Assembly (NCBI GenBank): GCA_965249785.1
Contig: CBDFMU010000026.1
Span: 372,001-436,000, forward strand
Source of the DNA: M3007 sp965249785
GTDB lineage: Bacteria; Bacteroidota; Bacteroidia; Chitinophagales; Saprospiraceae
Direction: 5' to 3'
DNA: 64,000 nucleotides
Positions within the stretch are counted from its first letter, which is position 1. Each line of letters begins with the position of its first letter. The position numbers were made by a program, and so were the translations under genes. This document shows positions 63,703 through 64,000 of this stretch, piece after piece. A model generated the notes under the pieces. The model did no database searches, was not told where the DNA came from, and worked only from the letters and a program-made list of their open reading frames with translations.

Positions 63703-63853
63703 AATTGTTGAGAAAGTTGAGAATGTTGAGGTTGTTGAGAAAAGCGATAAACCCGGATCTCCACTTTTTTCTCAACCTGCGTAGCAGTCTCAGCACCCTC
63801 AACAGTCTCAACAATTTCAATATTCTCAACCCCTCAACATTTCTCAACATCCT
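63703..63853. repeat. GTTGAGAA / CTCAACA short repeat tract in both orientations
   Basis: Five GTTGAG units (63704-63742) face about eight CTCAAC/CTCAAT units (63774-63850); GTTGAGAAAA / TTTTCTCAAC can pair. It fills the nadB-tgt spacer. Confidence 0.55.
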
Positions 63854-64000
63854 TTGACCTTCTCTCTTCAACATACCGACCCCCAAAGCCGCGCCCGCGC
63901 TGGCCTCATCACTACCGATCACGGGCCGATTGAAACGCCGATTTTCATGCCCGTTGGTACGGCGGCTACGGTAAAAGCCGTGCATCAGCATGAATTGGCC
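63854..64000 (+). CDS. tgt: Queuine tRNA-ribosyltransferase, 5' end only
   Basis: The frame from a TTG at 63854 runs off the window end: (M)TFSLQHTDPQSRARAGLI, then TDHGPIETPIFMPVGTAATVKA. FMPVGT...VKA is the diagnostic N-terminal motif of tRNA-guanine transglycosylase, which exchanges the wobble G34 for preQ1/queuine. No ATG lies near in frame before F35-M36, so TTG is the likely start, placed directly against the CTCAACA repeat tract. Only 49 codons are visible. Confidence 0.8.
   Translation, partial: MTFSLQHTDPQSRARAGLITTDHGPIETPIFMPVGTAATVKAVHQHELA

Noticed and set aside
1..64000. tRNA, rRNA or tmRNA genes
   Set aside because: The intergenic spacers were read by eye for cloverleaf ends and GTTCGAATC-type T arms; none was convincing.

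Overview
The window is a piece of a Bacteroidota chromosome, most likely from the Saprospiria/Lewinella/Haliscomenobacter side of the phylum. The evidence is five secreted proteins ending in type IX secretion (T9SS) sorting domains, SprB-type and HYR-type adhesin repeats, LytTR two-component signalling with propeller-type sensors, TAnnTTTG promoter elements and an almost complete lack of Shine-Dalgarno sequences. No rRNA, tRNA or CRISPR array was recognised.

Layout. 0-7 kb: the end of a T9SS protein, a frameshifted heme-c lipoprotein, a toxin-first HigBA-like pair and a large AsmA-family protein. 7-13 kb: an IS5-type insertion sequence with a -1 frameshift transposase, directly upstream of a 1524-residue repetitive adhesin. 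13-25 kb: a frameshifted small gene, a GT39 glycosyltransferase, nrdB, three intervening genes (T9SS protein, PHB-depolymerase-like esterase, FMN reductase), a strongly palindromic region with a winged-helix/deoxyribosyltransferase-like effector gene, nrdA and a DUF1800 gene. 25-40 kb is mostly housekeeping: ddl, a Tudor-like protein, CPBP protease, trpS, ridA, rpmF-yceD, padR-pspC, peroxiredoxin, clpS-RDD-aat (the N-degron pathway), an M23 peptidase, a 205-bp MITE and a dienelactone hydrolase. 40-47 kb: a LytTR regulator and its propeller sensor kinase, separated by a decayed RloA/RloB (AAA ATPase + Toprim-like) defence pair. 47-64 kb: a cNMP-binding/methyltransferase fusion, oxyR divergent from katA, dinB, two giant T9SS surface proteins, nadB and the start of tgt.

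Functional links. oxyR-katA and the peroxiredoxin handle peroxide stress. clpS and aat form an N-degron module. nrdB and nrdA form one class Ia ribonucleotide reductase although about 4.5 kb separate them. The LytTR regulator and propeller kinase form one two-component system. Pairs of a half-site (core GCCAnTTGC/GCCAnTTAC) spaced exactly 21 bp apart lie upstream of both of these genes and of three others nearby, which suggests a shared regulon.

The best candidates for something new are: (i) the cloverleaf-like palindrome at 19434-19723 plus the wHTH/nucleoside-deoxyribosyltransferase-like protein next to it, an arrangement like a retron without its reverse transcriptase; (ii) the 21-bp-phased operator family; (iii) an inverted DnaA-box cluster upstream of nrdB; and (iv) a MITE with a perfect 9-bp target duplication.
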